Assembly (NCBI GenBank): GCA_050739895.1
Contig: JBOICK010000090.1
Location: forward strand, 24,162-88,161
Direction: 5' to 3'
Source of the DNA: Stenotrophobium sp050739895
GTDB taxonomy: Bacteria > Pseudomonadota > Gammaproteobacteria > Nevskiales > Nevskiaceae
Length of the DNA stretch: 64,000 nucleotides
Each line of letters starts with the position of its first letter. The stretch's first letter is position 1. Both the position numbers and the translations under genes were made by a program. A model generated the notes under the pieces. That model had not been told where the DNA came from. It worked only from the letters and a program-made list of their open reading frames with translations, and did not search any database. Below, in pieces: positions 1 through 7,783 of this stretch.

Positions 1-65
1 ATTCTCAATAAATGTGCTGTTAATCACAGACACGTCAACTGCTCGCGAGTTCAGCGATTATTGCA

Positions 66-172
66 AACCGCTGTGCACGTAATACGTTGTTGGGTTGTTA
101 TAATATAGATTAATATATTAAATATATCATACACATAATAACAAATTTCCTTAGCCCGCAACGATAGCGGGT
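66..172. repeat. 108-bp dyad element, copy A (107 bp)
   Basis: Member of a six-copy intergenic family in this window. The left end AACCGCT (66-72) differs by one base from the family end ACCCGCT; the right end is AGCGGGT (166-172). The inner boxes TGTTAT (96-101) and AATAACA (137-143) sit at element positions 31-36 and 72-78, as in the other copies. The core between them is almost pure A/T. The right arm is one base shorter than in the other copies and carries a small extra hairpin, CCCGC-N7-GCGGG. It ends 75 bp before the moaCB ATG. Function unknown. Confidence 0.8.
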
Positions 173-246
173 GGGCCTGAACGCGGCGCTTCGTCATACT
201 GGCGTGGACTTTGAACGAAGCACCTGCACACCACCAGCCTCTCGCC

Positions 247-1155
247 ATGAAAAACGTCAGCGCCAAACCCGACACCCTGCGCACCGCCACCGCAGCCTGC
301 GTGCTGCATGCACCCGCGGACTGCATCGTCCTGCTGCGCGAACGCCGCGCCGAGAAAGGCGATGCGCTGGAAATCGGCCGCATGGCCGCCATGCTGGCTG
401 CGAAAAAAACCTGGGAATTGTTGCCGCTGTGTCACCAGTTACCGCTCACCGGCATCGATATCACTTACGAACTCGGTGACGCGCAAGTCGGCATCAGCGC
501 ACGCGTCGAAACCATCGCCGGCACCGGCGTCGAGATGGAAGCGCTGACCGCTGCCAGCATCTGCGCGCTGACCATCTACGACATGCTCAAACCGCACGCG
601 GAACAGGATGCGCTGCGCGTCACCGATCTGCGCCTGCTGGAGAAAACCGGCGGCAAGTCGCAGTACGCGCGCGCGCTGTCGCCGCCGGGCCGCGCGGTGA
701 TTCTCGCCGCCTCCGACGCGGTCAGCAGCGGCAAGAAGAAAGCCACCGCTGCGCAAACTGTACGCGAAGGGTTGGAGCGCGCCGGTCTGCGCGTCGAAGC
801 CACCGAGATCATGCCGGATGAGCCGGCCCAGATTGCCGAACGCGTGCGTCATCACCTCACCCAGGGCGTCGAGCTGATCGCCACTGTCGGCGGCACCGGC
901 GTCTACGGCCGCGACCAAACCATCGCCGCGGTCAAGCCGCTGCTGGACAAGGAACTGCCCGGCTTCATGGAGGCCGCACGCGGCTACGGCCAGCGCCGCA
1001 CGCCCTACGCGATGCTCTCGTCCGGCATCGCCGGCGTCGCCGGCAAGACGCTCATCATCACTTTCCCCGGCAGCACGCGCGGCGCGCAGGAGACGCTGAC
1101 CGCGCTGATCTCCGGCATCGTCCACGCCATCGAAGGACTGCGGCGCAGCGCATGA
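247..1155 (+). CDS. Bifunctional MoaC-MogA/MoaB fusion (molybdopterin biosynthesis)
   Basis: The N-terminal half (about residues 1-140) is MoaC, cyclic pyranopterin monophosphate synthase. It shows LCHQLPL, EMEALTAAS and the C-terminal KTGGKS motif. The C-terminal half (about 150-302) is a MogA/MoaB-type molybdopterin-binding domain with TVGGTGVYGRD, expected to adenylylate or bind molybdopterin. The usual leading LTH...G segment of MoaC is absent, so the domain begins almost at the conserved V-S-x-K stretch. I chose ATG 247; an in-frame TTG at 211 would add 12 residues unlike the family, and neither has a clear ribosome site. It overlaps moeA by four bases (ATGA), so it heads an operon. A separate MoaB is encoded at 12656-13171. 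The symbol is left empty because the protein is a fusion. Confidence 0.88.
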   Translation: MKNVSAKPDTLRTATAACVLHAPADCIVLLRERRAEKGDALEIGRMAAMLAAKKTWELLPLCHQLPLTGIDITYELGDAQVGISARVETIAGTGVEMEALTAASICALTIYDMLKPHAEQDALRVTDLRLLEKTGGKSQYARALSPPGRAVILAASDAVSSGKKKATAAQTVREGLERAGLRVEATEIMPDEPAQIAERVRHHLTQGVELIATVGGTGVYGRDQTIAAVKPLLDKELPGFMEAARGYGQRRTPYAMLSSGIAGVAGKTLIITFPGSTRGAQETLTALISGIVHAIEGLRRSA

Positions 1156-2348
1156 TTTCCCTCGCCGAAGCGCTCGCGGCGTATCCCGCGAACATCACCG
1201 CCCTGCCCGCAACAACGGTCGCGCTGGAACAAGCACTGCATCGCGTGCTGCGCGCGCCGGCGCTGGCGCGCTGCGATCTGCCTCGCTTCTCGCAATCGGC
1301 GCTCGACGGCTATGTGCTGACTAACGAAGACGCTCCCACCGCACCCTGCACGCTCGTTATCACTGACGCCATTGCGGCTGGTGACAGCGGTGCGCTCAAA
1401 TCGCTGCGCCGTGGCGAATGCCAGCGCATCCTCACCGGCGCACGCGTGCCGCCCAACGCCGGCGCGGTGGTCGCGCAGGAGCGCGTCAGTGTCGCCGATG
1501 ACCGCATGACGCTGAGCGAGCCGCTCAAACCCGGCGCCAACATCCGCTGGCAGGGCGAGGAACTGCGCGAAGGCGCAACGCTCGGCAACATCGGCCAGCG
1601 CCTGACACCAGGACACCTCGCCGCACTGGCGGCCGCCGGCGTCGATCGACTCACGATCACGCGCACGCCGCGCATCCGCGTGCTGGTCAGCGGCGACGAG
1701 ATCAAGCCTGTTGGAACGCCGCTGCTCGACGGACAAATCTGGGATTCCAACGGACCACTCGTGTTGAGCTGGCTGCGCTCACACGGCTACGCAGCAGAAT
1801 TGCATCACATCGGCGATACCCGCGAGGCCGTCGAAACAGTGCTGAAGCAGGCATTGAACTATGCCGACCTGGTCATCACCACCGGCGGCGTCTCGGTCGG
1901 CGACAAGGATTACATCCTGCCGGTCGCTGAAAGTCTCGGCGTGCGCCGAGTGTTCTGGCAGGTGGCACAGAAGCCTGGGAAACCTTTGTATTTCGGCCTG
2001 CAAGAGGGCACCGCATTAATCGGCCTCCCCGGCAACCCCGGCGCCGTGTTGATCTGCCTGACGCTGCACGTCCGCGCCGTGCTGGATCAGCTGGAAGGCG
2101 CAGCACCCACAGGCGCTATCTTCAATGCCGGCATACTCGCTGCGCCCATCAAGGCCGACGCGCGGCGCGATTGCCTGTCGCGCATGAAGTTGCAGATCAC
2201 CGCCGATGGCCGTGCCGAATTGCACCCGCTACCGCATCAGGATTCACACATGCTCAGTAATCTCGCCAGCGCCAACGTGCTGGTGCACCTGCCGGCGCAA
2301 GCGCAGTCCTACACCACCGGCGCGCTGGTGCGCTGGACCTGGCTATGA
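1152..2348 (+). CDS. moeA: Molybdopterin molybdenumtransferase MoeA
   Basis: The 398-residue product matches MoeA, which inserts molybdate into adenylylated molybdopterin in the last general step of Mo-cofactor synthesis. Visible signatures are SQSALDGY near residue 45, the SGDEI turn starting domain III, DSNGPL, TTGGVSVGDKD and GLPGNPGAV. The length is normal for the family. The start codon overlaps the moaCB stop and the stop overlaps the hemD-like start (both ATGA), so three genes are translationally coupled. The coupling fits a Mo-enzyme demand set by the nitrate reductase downstream. Confidence 0.93.
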   Translation: MISLAEALAAYPANITALPATTVALEQALHRVLRAPALARCDLPRFSQSALDGYVLTNEDAPTAPCTLVITDAIAAGDSGALKSLRRGECQRILTGARVPPNAGAVVAQERVSVADDRMTLSEPLKPGANIRWQGEELREGATLGNIGQRLTPGHLAALAAAGVDRLTITRTPRIRVLVSGDEIKPVGTPLLDGQIWDSNGPLVLSWLRSHGYAAELHHIGDTREAVETVLKQALNYADLVITTGGVSVGDKDYILPVAESLGVRRVFWQVAQKPGKPLYFGLQEGTALIGLPGNPGAVLICLTLHVRAVLDQLEGAAPTGAIFNAGILAAPIKADARRDCLSRMKLQITADGRAELHPLPHQDSHMLSNLASANVLVHLPAQAQSYTTGALVRWTWL

Positions 2349-3175
2349 AGCTCGAAGACTCGCTGCAGGGCCGCCGCATCGCGATCCCGGAATCGCGCGA
2401 ACTGGACGTATTCGCCGGCCTGTTGACACGGCGCGGCGCGCAGGTGATCCGCTGTCCGCTGGTCAGCATCCTCGACGCGCCCGATCCCGCGCCGGTGCTG
2501 GCGTGGCTGGACGATTTCTGCGCCGGCCGCTGCGACGACCTGGTCCTGATGACCGGCGAAGGCCTGCATCGACTGCTGTCCTGTATCGCCAGGCACCTGC
2601 CAGCGCTGCGGCCGTTGTTCGTCGACGAGCTGGCGCGCGTGCGCAAATTCGCACGCGGCCCCAAGCCGGTGAAGGCGCTGCGCGAACTGGGACTTAGCAC
2701 GGAGATTGTCGTTAGCCCCGCCACTACCGCCGGCGTCATCGCCGCGCTGACCGCGGCCGGCGACCTGCACGGCCGCGTCGTCGGCGTGCAGCACTATGGC
2801 AGCGAGCCCAATCTACCGCTGACCGATTTTCTCGAACACGCCGGCGCTGACGTGCGCAGCGTTGCACCCTATGTCTATGCCAGCGACAGCGACGACAGCG
2901 CAGTGTTGAAGCTCATCGCCCAACTCACCGCAGGAGAACTTGACGCCATCGCCTTCACCAGCCAGGCGCAGGTCGAGCGTTTGTTCAAGCTCGCCGCCGA
3001 GCGCGGCCAGCACGCCGCGCTGGTTGAAGGGCTGCGCCGTACTCTGGTCGCCGCAGTCGGTCCGGTCACCGCATCCAGCCTTACCGCACACGACATCGTT
3101 GTCGATGCCGTGCCGCAGGATGCCTATTTCCTCAAGCCGCTGACGCAGGTGTTGGTGCAGAAATTGGGGCGCTGA
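2345..3175 (+). CDS. HemD-like uroporphyrinogen-III synthase family protein
   Basis: The 276-residue product has the two-lobed HemD fold pattern: RRIAIPESRE at the N-terminus, a central linker with SPATTAGVIAAL, and the C-terminal lobe with AFTSQAQVERLF and VAAVGPVTASSL. HemD closes hydroxymethylbilane to uroporphyrinogen III, the precursor of heme and siroheme. Here it overlaps moeA by four bases in a nitrate-assimilation cluster, so I infer that it serves siroheme supply for NirB. It could also be a specialised paralogue, since HemD sequences diverge strongly and the main heme copy would normally sit with hemC. The family is sure; the exact role is not. Confidence 0.72.
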   Translation: MKLEDSLQGRRIAIPESRELDVFAGLLTRRGAQVIRCPLVSILDAPDPAPVLAWLDDFCAGRCDDLVLMTGEGLHRLLSCIARHLPALRPLFVDELARVRKFARGPKPVKALRELGLSTEIVVSPATTAGVIAALTAAGDLHGRVVGVQHYGSEPNLPLTDFLEHAGADVRSVAPYVYASDSDDSAVLKLIAQLTAGELDAIAFTSQAQVERLFKLAAERGQHAALVEGLRRTLVAAVGPVTASSLTAHDIVVDAVPQDAYFLKPLTQVLVQKLGR

Positions 3176-3178
3176 AAT

Positions 3179-3385
3179 ATGAATGATCAGGCAACACTAA
3201 AAATTATCGGTGTAGTCCTGATTCTCGCAGGACTCATTTTCATATGGAAAGGCGACCAAGAAATTCCGATCAAGGGCGGCAGAATTCTCCGATGGTTTTC
3301 CTATCCACCAGGCTATATGCGCTGGATGAAGTGGCCGATGGGAGGAGCGTTAATTTACTCAGGCCTCGCCATCTTACTTAAGTAG
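3179..3385 (+). CDS. Small two-helix membrane protein, unknown function
   Basis: A 68-residue product with two hydrophobic segments (about residues 8-24 and 52-67) separated by a basic, proline- and tryptophan-containing loop with SYPPGYMRWMKWP. The gene starts three bases after the hemD-like stop, in the same orientation, so it is probably the last gene of that operon. Its stop codon runs 8 bp into the 3' end of nasA on the other strand. I do not recognise the family. Codon use is less GC-biased than its neighbours. It could be a small membrane partner or a recent acquisition. Confidence 0.6.
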   Translation: MNDQATLKIIGVVLILAGLIFIWKGDQEIPIKGGRILRWFSYPPGYMRWMKWPMGGALIYSGLAILLK

Positions 3386-6203
3386 ACGCTGCTGTCTCCT
3401 CGCTATATGCACAAGCCGCAATCAGCGACTTGATTTCCGGCACGCAGGAGCCGCAGTTGCCGCCGGCCTTGAGGCAGGCCGTGACCTCGCCCGCGGTCTT
3501 GAGCTTGCGCGTGCGGATTGCGTCGATGATGGTATTGCGGCCGACGCCGTAGCAGGAGCAGACCATGGGGCCGGTGTCGGCCTGCTTGTTGACCGGCTCG
3601 CCGATCAGCAGTCCAACGCGGTCAATCTGTGCGAGATGCTTCTTGGTGAACAGTCCCGAAAGCCATGCACGCGACGGTAGATCGGGCCGCGGCGAGACGA
3701 ACACGCAAGCCTTGATGCGTTCGCCATCCATCAGCACGCTGCGGAAGATGCCGGCGGTCTTGTCGCAATATTCCAGCCAATCGGCGGTAGGGTCGGTGGC
3801 GCCAAGCAGCTTGCGGCCCCAGGCACTCCAGTCATTCACGATTTCGCGGCCACCGAGTTCGTAGCGCAGGAATTGCTGGCCCTGGATGCGTGTCCACCAG
3901 GTGACGCCGTCCACATCCAGCGCCGCGCGGCTGAGGATGAAGCCATGCCAGTTGACGCCGAAGGCTTCGACGCGCACCGGCGTGTGCTTGAACTCCGGCT
4001 CGCCGGAAACCGGGTCCACCACCGGGTTCACCAGCGCGCCGACGCGGGCATCGGAAGCGAACTGGTTGTTCCAGTGAATCGGCACGAACACCGCGCCGCG
4101 CGGTTGCTCTGCGGTGCTCTTGAGCCGCGCCACCAGCGCACCCCAGCGCGTGGCCACGCGCACCAGTTCACCGTCGCGCACGCCGCTCATCAGCGCGTCG
4201 TGCGGGTGCATGTCGACGTAAGGCTCTGGGATGTGGTTGGCGAGCTTCGGTGACAGCCCGGTGCGTGTCATCGTGTGCCACTGGTCGCGGATGCGGCCGG
4301 TGTTGAGCACCAGCGGAAATTCCGCGTCGGGTGCATTGACCGGTGCTCGCGGTGGCGTCGGCACGAAGCGCGCCTTGCGATCGGGGTGGTAATAGCGGGC
4401 ATCAGTGAAAAGGCGGGCTGTGCCAACCCCTCTCTCCAACCTCTCTCCCGCAAGGGGAGAGAGGCTTTTGTTTTGTCCCTCAGATTCAGGCGAGGAAGGC
4501 TTTTGCTCCCCTCTCCCCTCGCGGGAGAGGGGCTGGGGGAGAGGGGATATCGGCCATTGCACCGGCGGCATCGCATCGAACTCTTCAAGGCTCATGCCGG
4601 CAAGACCACCAATGTCGAAGCAACGCACAGCGACAAGCTTCTCCACCTCCCGCCTCCCACCTCCCGCCTCCACATTGCGATACGCCGAAAGCCGCGCGTG
4701 CTCGTCAAATATTTCGTGCGCTGAGCTGAAGTTAAATCCTTCGCCGTAGCCCATGCGCTTTGCGACTTCGCTGATAATCCACCAGTCCGGCTTGACCTCG
4801 CCCGGCAGCGGCAGGAATGCGCGCTGGCGCGAGATGCGGCGGTCGGAGTTGGTGACGGTGCCATCCTTCTCGCCCCAGCCAGCGGCGGGCAGCAGCACGT
4901 GGGCGTAGGCGGCGGTATCGGTCTTCCCGATGATGTCGGAGACCACCACCAGCTCACATTTGGACAGCGCGGATTTCACCTTGTCGGCATCCGGCAGCGA
5001 CACCACCGGATTGGTCGCCATGATCCATACGGCCTTGACCTTGCCTTCGTTAATCGCATCGAACAGCTCGACCGCCTTGAGGCCAGGCTTGGCGGCGATC
5101 ACCGGGCTGTTCCAGAACTCCTGCACGATATCGCGATGCTGTGCGTTACCCAGCTCCATGTGCGCAGCAAGCATGTTGGAAAGGCCACCAACTTCGCGTC
5201 CGCCCATCGCGTTGGGCTGACCGGTGACCGAGAACGGTCCCATGCCCGGCTTGCCGATGCGGCCGGTGAGCAGATGGCAGTTGATGATGCTGTTGACCTT
5301 GTCGGTGCCGGCGCTGGACTGGTTCACGCCCTGCGAGAACGCGGTGATGACTTTGTCGGTGCGCGCAAACAGGCGATAGAACTCGGCGAGCACCGATGGC
5401 TCGATGCGGCAGGCCCGCGCCACCGAGCGCAGGTCGCCGGCGGTGTTGTCGGCGATAGCGAGCGTGCGCTCGACGTCCCTGGTGTGGCCATCAACAAATG
5501 CAGTGTCGACCACGCCGTGCTGGTGCAGATAGGTCAGCAGGCCGTTGAACAACAGCACGTCGGTGCCGGCGCGCAGCGGCAGGTGCAGGTCGGCCAGTTC
5601 GCAGGTCGCAGTGCGGCGCGGGTCCAGCACCACGATCTTCATTTCCGGCCGCTGTTCCTTGGCCTTGACGATGCGCTGGAACAGGATCGGATGGCACCAC
5701 GCGGTGTTGGAGCCGACCAGCACGACGAGGTCGGCAAGCTCCAGGTCCTCGTAGCTGATCGGCACCAGGTCTTCACCGAAGGCGCGCTTGTGCCCAGCCA
5801 CTGCAGAAGACATGCACAGGCGCGAATTGGTGTCGATGTTGGCGCTGCCGATGTAGCCCTTCATCAGCTTGTTGGCGACGTAGTAGTCCTCGGTCAGCAA
5901 CTGGCCGGAGACATACAGCGCGACGGCATCCGGACCATGCTCATCGATGATTTTGCGGAAACCCTGTGCGACACGATCCAGCGCCGTATCCCAGGTCGCG
6001 CGCTCGCCACGGATTTGCGGATGCAACAAACGTCCATCGAGCGCAACAGTTTCGCCCAGCGCCGAGCCTTTCACGCACAGCTTGCCGAGATTGGCCGGGT
6101 GGCGCGGATCGCCGCTGATTTCGACGACGCCGCGCTTGAGCGTTGCCAGCACGCCGCAACCCACACCACAGTAGGGACAGGTCGTTCTGACCGGCGCGCT
6201 CAT
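3378..6203 (-). CDS. nasA: Assimilatory nitrate reductase catalytic subunit NasA
   Basis: A 941-residue cytoplasmic molybdopterin oxidoreductase reducing nitrate to nitrite. An N-terminal [4Fe-4S] domain has Cys9, Cys12, Cys16 and Cys43. Mo-bis-MGD domains follow, with a C-terminal BFD-like [2Fe-2S] domain containing VCSCYG and GNCGSC that receives electrons. The correct start is ATG 6203, which overlaps the upstream stop (ATGA); the longer open frame reaching 6584 is only shadow of the neighbouring gene. Between the PVQWP and RLFTDARYY motifs, normally adjacent, there is an in-frame insertion of about 45 residues rich in S, P, L, E and R that corresponds to hairpin repeats in the DNA. A second Gly/Arg/Glu-rich insertion lies about 20 residues before PVQWP. 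Confidence 0.93.
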   Translation of the reverse strand: MSAPVRTTCPYCGVGCGVLATLKRGVVEISGDPRHPANLGKLCVKGSALGETVALDGRLLHPQIRGERATWDTALDRVAQGFRKIIDEHGPDAVALYVSGQLLTEDYYVANKLMKGYIGSANIDTNSRLCMSSAVAGHKRAFGEDLVPISYEDLELADLVVLVGSNTAWCHPILFQRIVKAKEQRPEMKIVVLDPRRTATCELADLHLPLRAGTDVLLFNGLLTYLHQHGVVDTAFVDGHTRDVERTLAIADNTAGDLRSVARACRIEPSVLAEFYRLFARTDKVITAFSQGVNQSSAGTDKVNSIINCHLLTGRIGKPGMGPFSVTGQPNAMGGREVGGLSNMLAAHMELGNAQHRDIVQEFWNSPVIAAKPGLKAVELFDAINEGKVKAVWIMATNPVVSLPDADKVKSALSKCELVVVSDIIGKTDTAAYAHVLLPAAGWGEKDGTVTNSDRRISRQRAFLPLPGEVKPDWWIISEVAKRMGYGEGFNFSSAHEIFDEHARLSAYRNVEAGGGRREVEKLVAVRCFDIGGLAGMSLEEFDAMPPVQWPISPLPQPLSREGRGEQKPSSPESEGQNKSLSPLAGERLERGVGTARLFTDARYYHPDRKARFVPTPPRAPVNAPDAEFPLVLNTGRIRDQWHTMTRTGLSPKLANHIPEPYVDMHPHDALMSGVRDGELVRVATRWGALVARLKSTAEQPRGAVFVPIHWNNQFASDARVGALVNPVVDPVSGEPEFKHTPVRVEAFGVNWHGFILSRAALDVDGVTWWTRIQGQQFLRYELGGREIVNDWSAWGRKLLGATDPTADWLEYCDKTAGIFRSVLMDGERIKACVFVSPRPDLPSRAWLSGLFTKKHLAQIDRVGLLIGEPVNKQADTGPMVCSCYGVGRNTIIDAIRTRKLKTAGEVTACLKAGGNCGSCVPEIKSLIAACAYSEETAAST
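4423..4548. repeat. Hairpin repeat unit inserted in frame in nasA
   Basis: Two perfect or near-perfect palindromes sit in a purine/pyrimidine-biased stretch. CCTCTCTCCC (4440-4449) pairs with GGGGAGAGAGG (4454-4464). CCCCTCTCCC (4508-4517) pairs with GGGAGAGGGG (4523-4532), followed by a further GGGGGAGAGGGG. The segment reads through all of nasA without a stop. This resembles the dispersed palindromic units found in many proteobacterial genomes, here translated into a surface insertion of the enzyme. Confidence 0.7.
4645..4676. repeat. CCTCCCGCCTCCC tandem low-complexity insert in nasA
   Basis: The units CCTCCCGCCTCC and CCTCCCGCCTCC are separated by CA, a short near-perfect direct repeat within the nasA coding region. 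It is read on the minus strand as Gly/Arg/Glu-rich residues (AGGGRREVEK). Assimilatory nitrate reductases normally run directly from a helix ending in LSA(Y/F) to FDIGGL, so this is probably an expansion or inserted repeat. Confidence 0.5.
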
Positions 6204-7783
6204 TGCGGTTCGCAGTACGCCTTGCCGAACAGCAGTTTCTGCCTCTGGCTGACGATGTTGACGCCGCGCTGCATCAGATCGAAATACCAGGTGCCGTCGG
6301 TGACATCGCCGAACAGCACGATGCCGCGGATGCGATTGTCCTTGAGCACGAGGCGCTTGTAGACACCGCGACGCGGATCGTTCAGCACCAGGTCCTCGGT
6401 GCCTTCGCCGCCGACGAAATCGCCGGCCGAGAACAGGTCGATGCCGGTGACCTTGAGCTTGGTCGAAGTCACCGATCCCTGGTAACGCGCAAAACCCATC
6501 TGCGCCAGATGCGTCGCGCAGACATTGGCCTGATCCCACAGCGGCGCGACCAGGCCGTAAGTCGCGTTGCGATGCTGCACGCACTCGCCCACCGCGTAGA
6601 TGCGCGGGTCGTAGGTTTGCAGCGTGTCATCGACGACCACGCCGCGATCGCAGCGCAAACCGATCTTGTGCGCCAGCTCGATATTCGGCTTGATGCCGAC
6701 CGCCATCACCACCAGCTCGGCGGGAATCTCGCGGCCATCCTTAAAGCGCACGCCGGTCACGCGGTCACTGCCGAGAATGGCCTCGGTCTGCGCCGGCATC
6801 ACGAAGCTGAGGCCGCGACTCTCCAGCGACGCGCGCAACATCGCAGCGGCCTGTTTGTCGAGTTGCCGCTCCATCAGGCTGTCCATCAGGTGCACGACCG
6901 TGACCTTCATGCCCTGGCGCATCAGGCCGTTGGCGGCTTCCAGGCCGAGCAATCCGCCGCCGATCACGACAGCGGATTTTCCCGGCCCGGCGGCGCTGAG
7001 CATGGTGTCGACATCACGCAGATCGCGGAAACTGACGACGCCCGGCAACGACTTGCCCGGCACCGGAATGATGATGGGATTGGAGCCGGTCGCCAGCAGC
7101 ATGCGATCGTAGGTCGTCTCGTAGCCGCTATGCGCACGCACCGTACGCCGTGGCCGGTCGATGTTCACGATCGGATCGCCGACATGCAGCGCGATGCCGT
7201 GGCGCGCATACCAGTCCGGCGTATTGAGCATGATCTCTTCGACCTGCTTCTCGCCAGACAGCACCGGCGACAGCAGGATGCGGTTGTAGTTGCCATGCGG
7301 CTCGGCGCCGAACACGGTGATGTCGTACAGATCCGGCGCGATACGCAGGATTTCCTCGACCACACGCATCGCCGCCATGCCGTTGCCGACCACCACCAAT
7401 CGCGGCTTCTGCTGCGCGACCTTGCCGCGCACACCCGCCGGCGGCACCGCGACGAACACCTGCCCATCCTCGACATACGCGGCATAGACGCGCACCGAGG
7501 CCAGCGGATCTTCGATGCACTCGCCGGTGTTGAGATCGAAATGCTGCTTGTAGATCGGCGAAGCCACCACCAGGCGACCGTTGAGATCGCCGACGATGCC
7601 GCGCGACAAAACATGCGCGCCGCTGTTGGCGTCGTAGTTGCCGATGGCGTAAACCTTGTCGCTCTCGCCGACGCGGAAAATCGCCACCTGGCGCGCCTCA
7701 ACCAGTGCACACACACCCATGTCCGGCAGGATATCGTTCAGTGCGCAGACCGCGACGGCGCTTTTCTCCATGAGGGTACTCAT
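6200..7783 (-). CDS. NirD-like Rieske domain fused to NAD(P)/FAD oxidoreductase
   Basis: Residues 1 to about 115 form a NirD (nitrite reductase small subunit) Rieske-like domain. The [2Fe-2S] ligands of true Rieske proteins are missing, as is normal for NirD. Residues about 125-527 are a pyridine nucleotide-disulfide type flavoprotein with VVVGNGMAAMRVVEE (FAD site), ATGSNP, VVIGGGLLGLEAA (NAD site) and YAVGECVQH (second FAD contact). This second part resembles the N-terminal third of NirB. The gene lies between nirB and nasA with ATGA overlaps on both sides. It probably both completes NirBD and carries electrons from NAD(P)H to NasA through the NasA BFD domain; that electron role is inference. 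Confidence 0.85.
   Translation of the reverse strand: MSTLMEKSAVAVCALNDILPDMGVCALVEARQVAIFRVGESDKVYAIGNYDANSGAHVLSRGIVGDLNGRLVVASPIYKQHFDLNTGECIEDPLASVRVYAAYVEDGQVFVAVPPAGVRGKVAQQKPRLVVVGNGMAAMRVVEEILRIAPDLYDITVFGAEPHGNYNRILLSPVLSGEKQVEEIMLNTPDWYARHGIALHVGDPIVNIDRPRRTVRAHSGYETTYDRMLLATGSNPIIIPVPGKSLPGVVSFRDLRDVDTMLSAAGPGKSAVVIGGGLLGLEAANGLMRQGMKVTVVHLMDSLMERQLDKQAAAMLRASLESRGLSFVMPAQTEAILGSDRVTGVRFKDGREIPAELVVMAVGIKPNIELAHKIGLRCDRGVVVDDTLQTYDPRIYAVGECVQHRNATYGLVAPLWDQANVCATHLAQMGFARYQGSVTSTKLKVTGIDLFSAGDFVGGEGTEDLVLNDPRRGVYKRLVLKDNRIRGIVLFGDVTDGTWYFDLMQRGVNIVSQRQKLLFGKAYCEPQ

Noticed and set aside
66..172. Interpreting the dyad elements as structured RNA or terminators
   Set aside because: The 23-base arms are not complementary and no G/C stem plus T-run exists; the symmetry is confined to short boxes.
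195..215. Weak sigma-54-like match TGGCGTG-GACT-TTGAA before moaCB
   Set aside because: The essential -12 GC is GA and the -24 half deviates; not convincing next to the two perfect sites.
4899..6362. 487-codon plus-strand open frame opposite nasA
   Set aside because: It has a His/Ala/Arg-rich composition and no motif, lies antisense to a certain gene, and arises from GC-rich codon bias. The same applies to 6203-7909, 8881-10356, 24442-26448, 44370-46010, 51134-52696 and 61796-63013.
6204..6584. N-terminal extension of the nasA frame
   Set aside because: The sequence is Arg-rich shadow of the NirD-fusion gene; the conserved NasA start MSAPVRTTCPYC and the ATGA overlap fix the start at 6203.
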